This document shows, piece by piece, positions 63,738 through 64,000 of a DNA stretch of 64,000 nt. Where the stretch lies: assembly GCA_002452815.1 (NCBI GenBank), contig DKFM01000015.1:1-64000 (forward strand), given 5' to 3'. The translations under genes were made by a program, and so were the position numbers. The notes under the pieces were generated by a model, which saw only the letters and a program-made list of their open reading frames with translations, did no database searches and was not told the DNA's origin. Every line of letters starts with the position of its first letter. The stretch's first letter is position 1. The stretch is from Rhodobacteraceae bacterium UBA6796 (GTDB lineage Bacteria; Pseudomonadota; Alphaproteobacteria; Rhodobacterales; Rhodobacteraceae).

Positions 63738-64000
63738 TCACCCTTGGCCCGCAGGGGCAAGGGGCGCGGTGCGCAGATACTCGGCCCGCCACGCCAGCCG
63801 CAGGATCAGCGCCCCCACCAGGGCCAGGGCAAATTCGGCCAGCCGCAGCAGTGTCAGAAACTGCAGCGCCGGCGGGGCCACGCCGCCTGCCTGCTGGCGC
63901 AATGTCGTCACCAGATGAGCGTCTATCGCGGTCGTGAAAACCAGCGCCGCCAGGAGTGCGAAACTCGATCCGATTAACAGCCGCACCTGCCAGTTGGGCG
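63738..64000 (-). CDS. Small membrane protein, partial
   Basis: The frame enters from the right edge (last bases encode PNWQVRLLIGSS) and ends at 63738, giving about 87 residues here. Two hydrophobic segments (LLIGSSFALLAALVFTTAI and LLRLAEFALALVGALIL). A GTG at 63986 could be a start, but the frame stays open to the end of the window. Family not recognised. Confidence 0.5.
   Translation of the reverse strand, partial: PNWQVRLLIGSSFALLAALVFTTAIDAHLVTTLRQQAGGVAPPALQFLTLLRLAEFALALVGALILRLAWRAEYLRTAPLAPAGQG

Noticed and set aside
1..64000. CRISPR arrays, rRNA genes or complete tRNA genes
   Set aside because: None seen on reading either strand; only the 3' tRNA half at 25472-25516 is present.

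Overview
The window comes from a high-GC alphaproteobacterium of the Rhodobacteraceae, very probably Rhodobacter capsulatus or a close relative. The best evidence is the sulfide:quinone oxidoreductase (427 residues, cysteines at 127, 159 and 353), an XdhA of 462 residues in an xdhA-xdhB-xdhC operon, and a bioM-bioN-bioY biotin transporter in that order. These assignments come from remembered family features, not a database search.

Positions 1 to 25516 are the right-hand part of an integrated siphovirus-type prophage; its left end and integrase lie before the window. From 1 to 3100 there are small early genes around a repeat-rich region with a DnaA box (possible replication origin). From 3193 to 18250 there is a complete HK97-like head-tail module: HNH protein, small and large terminase, portal, S49 protease, capsid, connectors, tail tube, tail assembly chaperones joined by a canonical -1 frameshift (GGGAAAC), tape measure and tail-tip proteins. 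Lysis genes follow (holin-like, endolysin), then a regulator whose C-terminal half looks like the DNA-binding domain of CtrA. A Dam-type methylase gene is broken right after an ATGA by a structured RNA that resembles the HEARO / IscB omegaRNA. An accessory block (cold shock protein, transglutaminase-like protein, DUF982 protein, acyltransferase) leads to the 3' half of a tRNA-Met(CAT) gene at 25472-25516, read as the distal attachment site.

From 25591 the chromosome is ordinary. 25591-29377 holds a TonB-dependent receptor with a MauG-like di-haem protein. 29653-31021 has a secreted SH3 protein and a second transglutaminase-like protein. 31053-37112 is a haem uptake locus (hmuSTUV on minus, receptor hmuR divergent). 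37171-38673 is a COG0523 GTPase with a DUF6525 partner behind two Zur-like boxes. Then come pth, a glyoxalase, a Slam-type outer membrane translocator with a lipoprotein gene (possible type XI secretion pair), thyA-folA, and bioMNY.

45988-47271 is sqr with a possible SqrR-type operator over its promoter; 47473-49302 is an OmpA-family protein. 49483-58765 is one tightly overlapping minus-strand operon linking purine oxidation (xdhABC) to a BMP-family nucleoside ABC transporter. dnaE diverges from it, followed by a REP-like palindromic repeat, an AbrB-family membrane protein and a partial small membrane protein. Metal and haem acquisition (TonB receptors, hmu, Zur-linked GTPase, Slam pair) dominates 25.6-42 kb.
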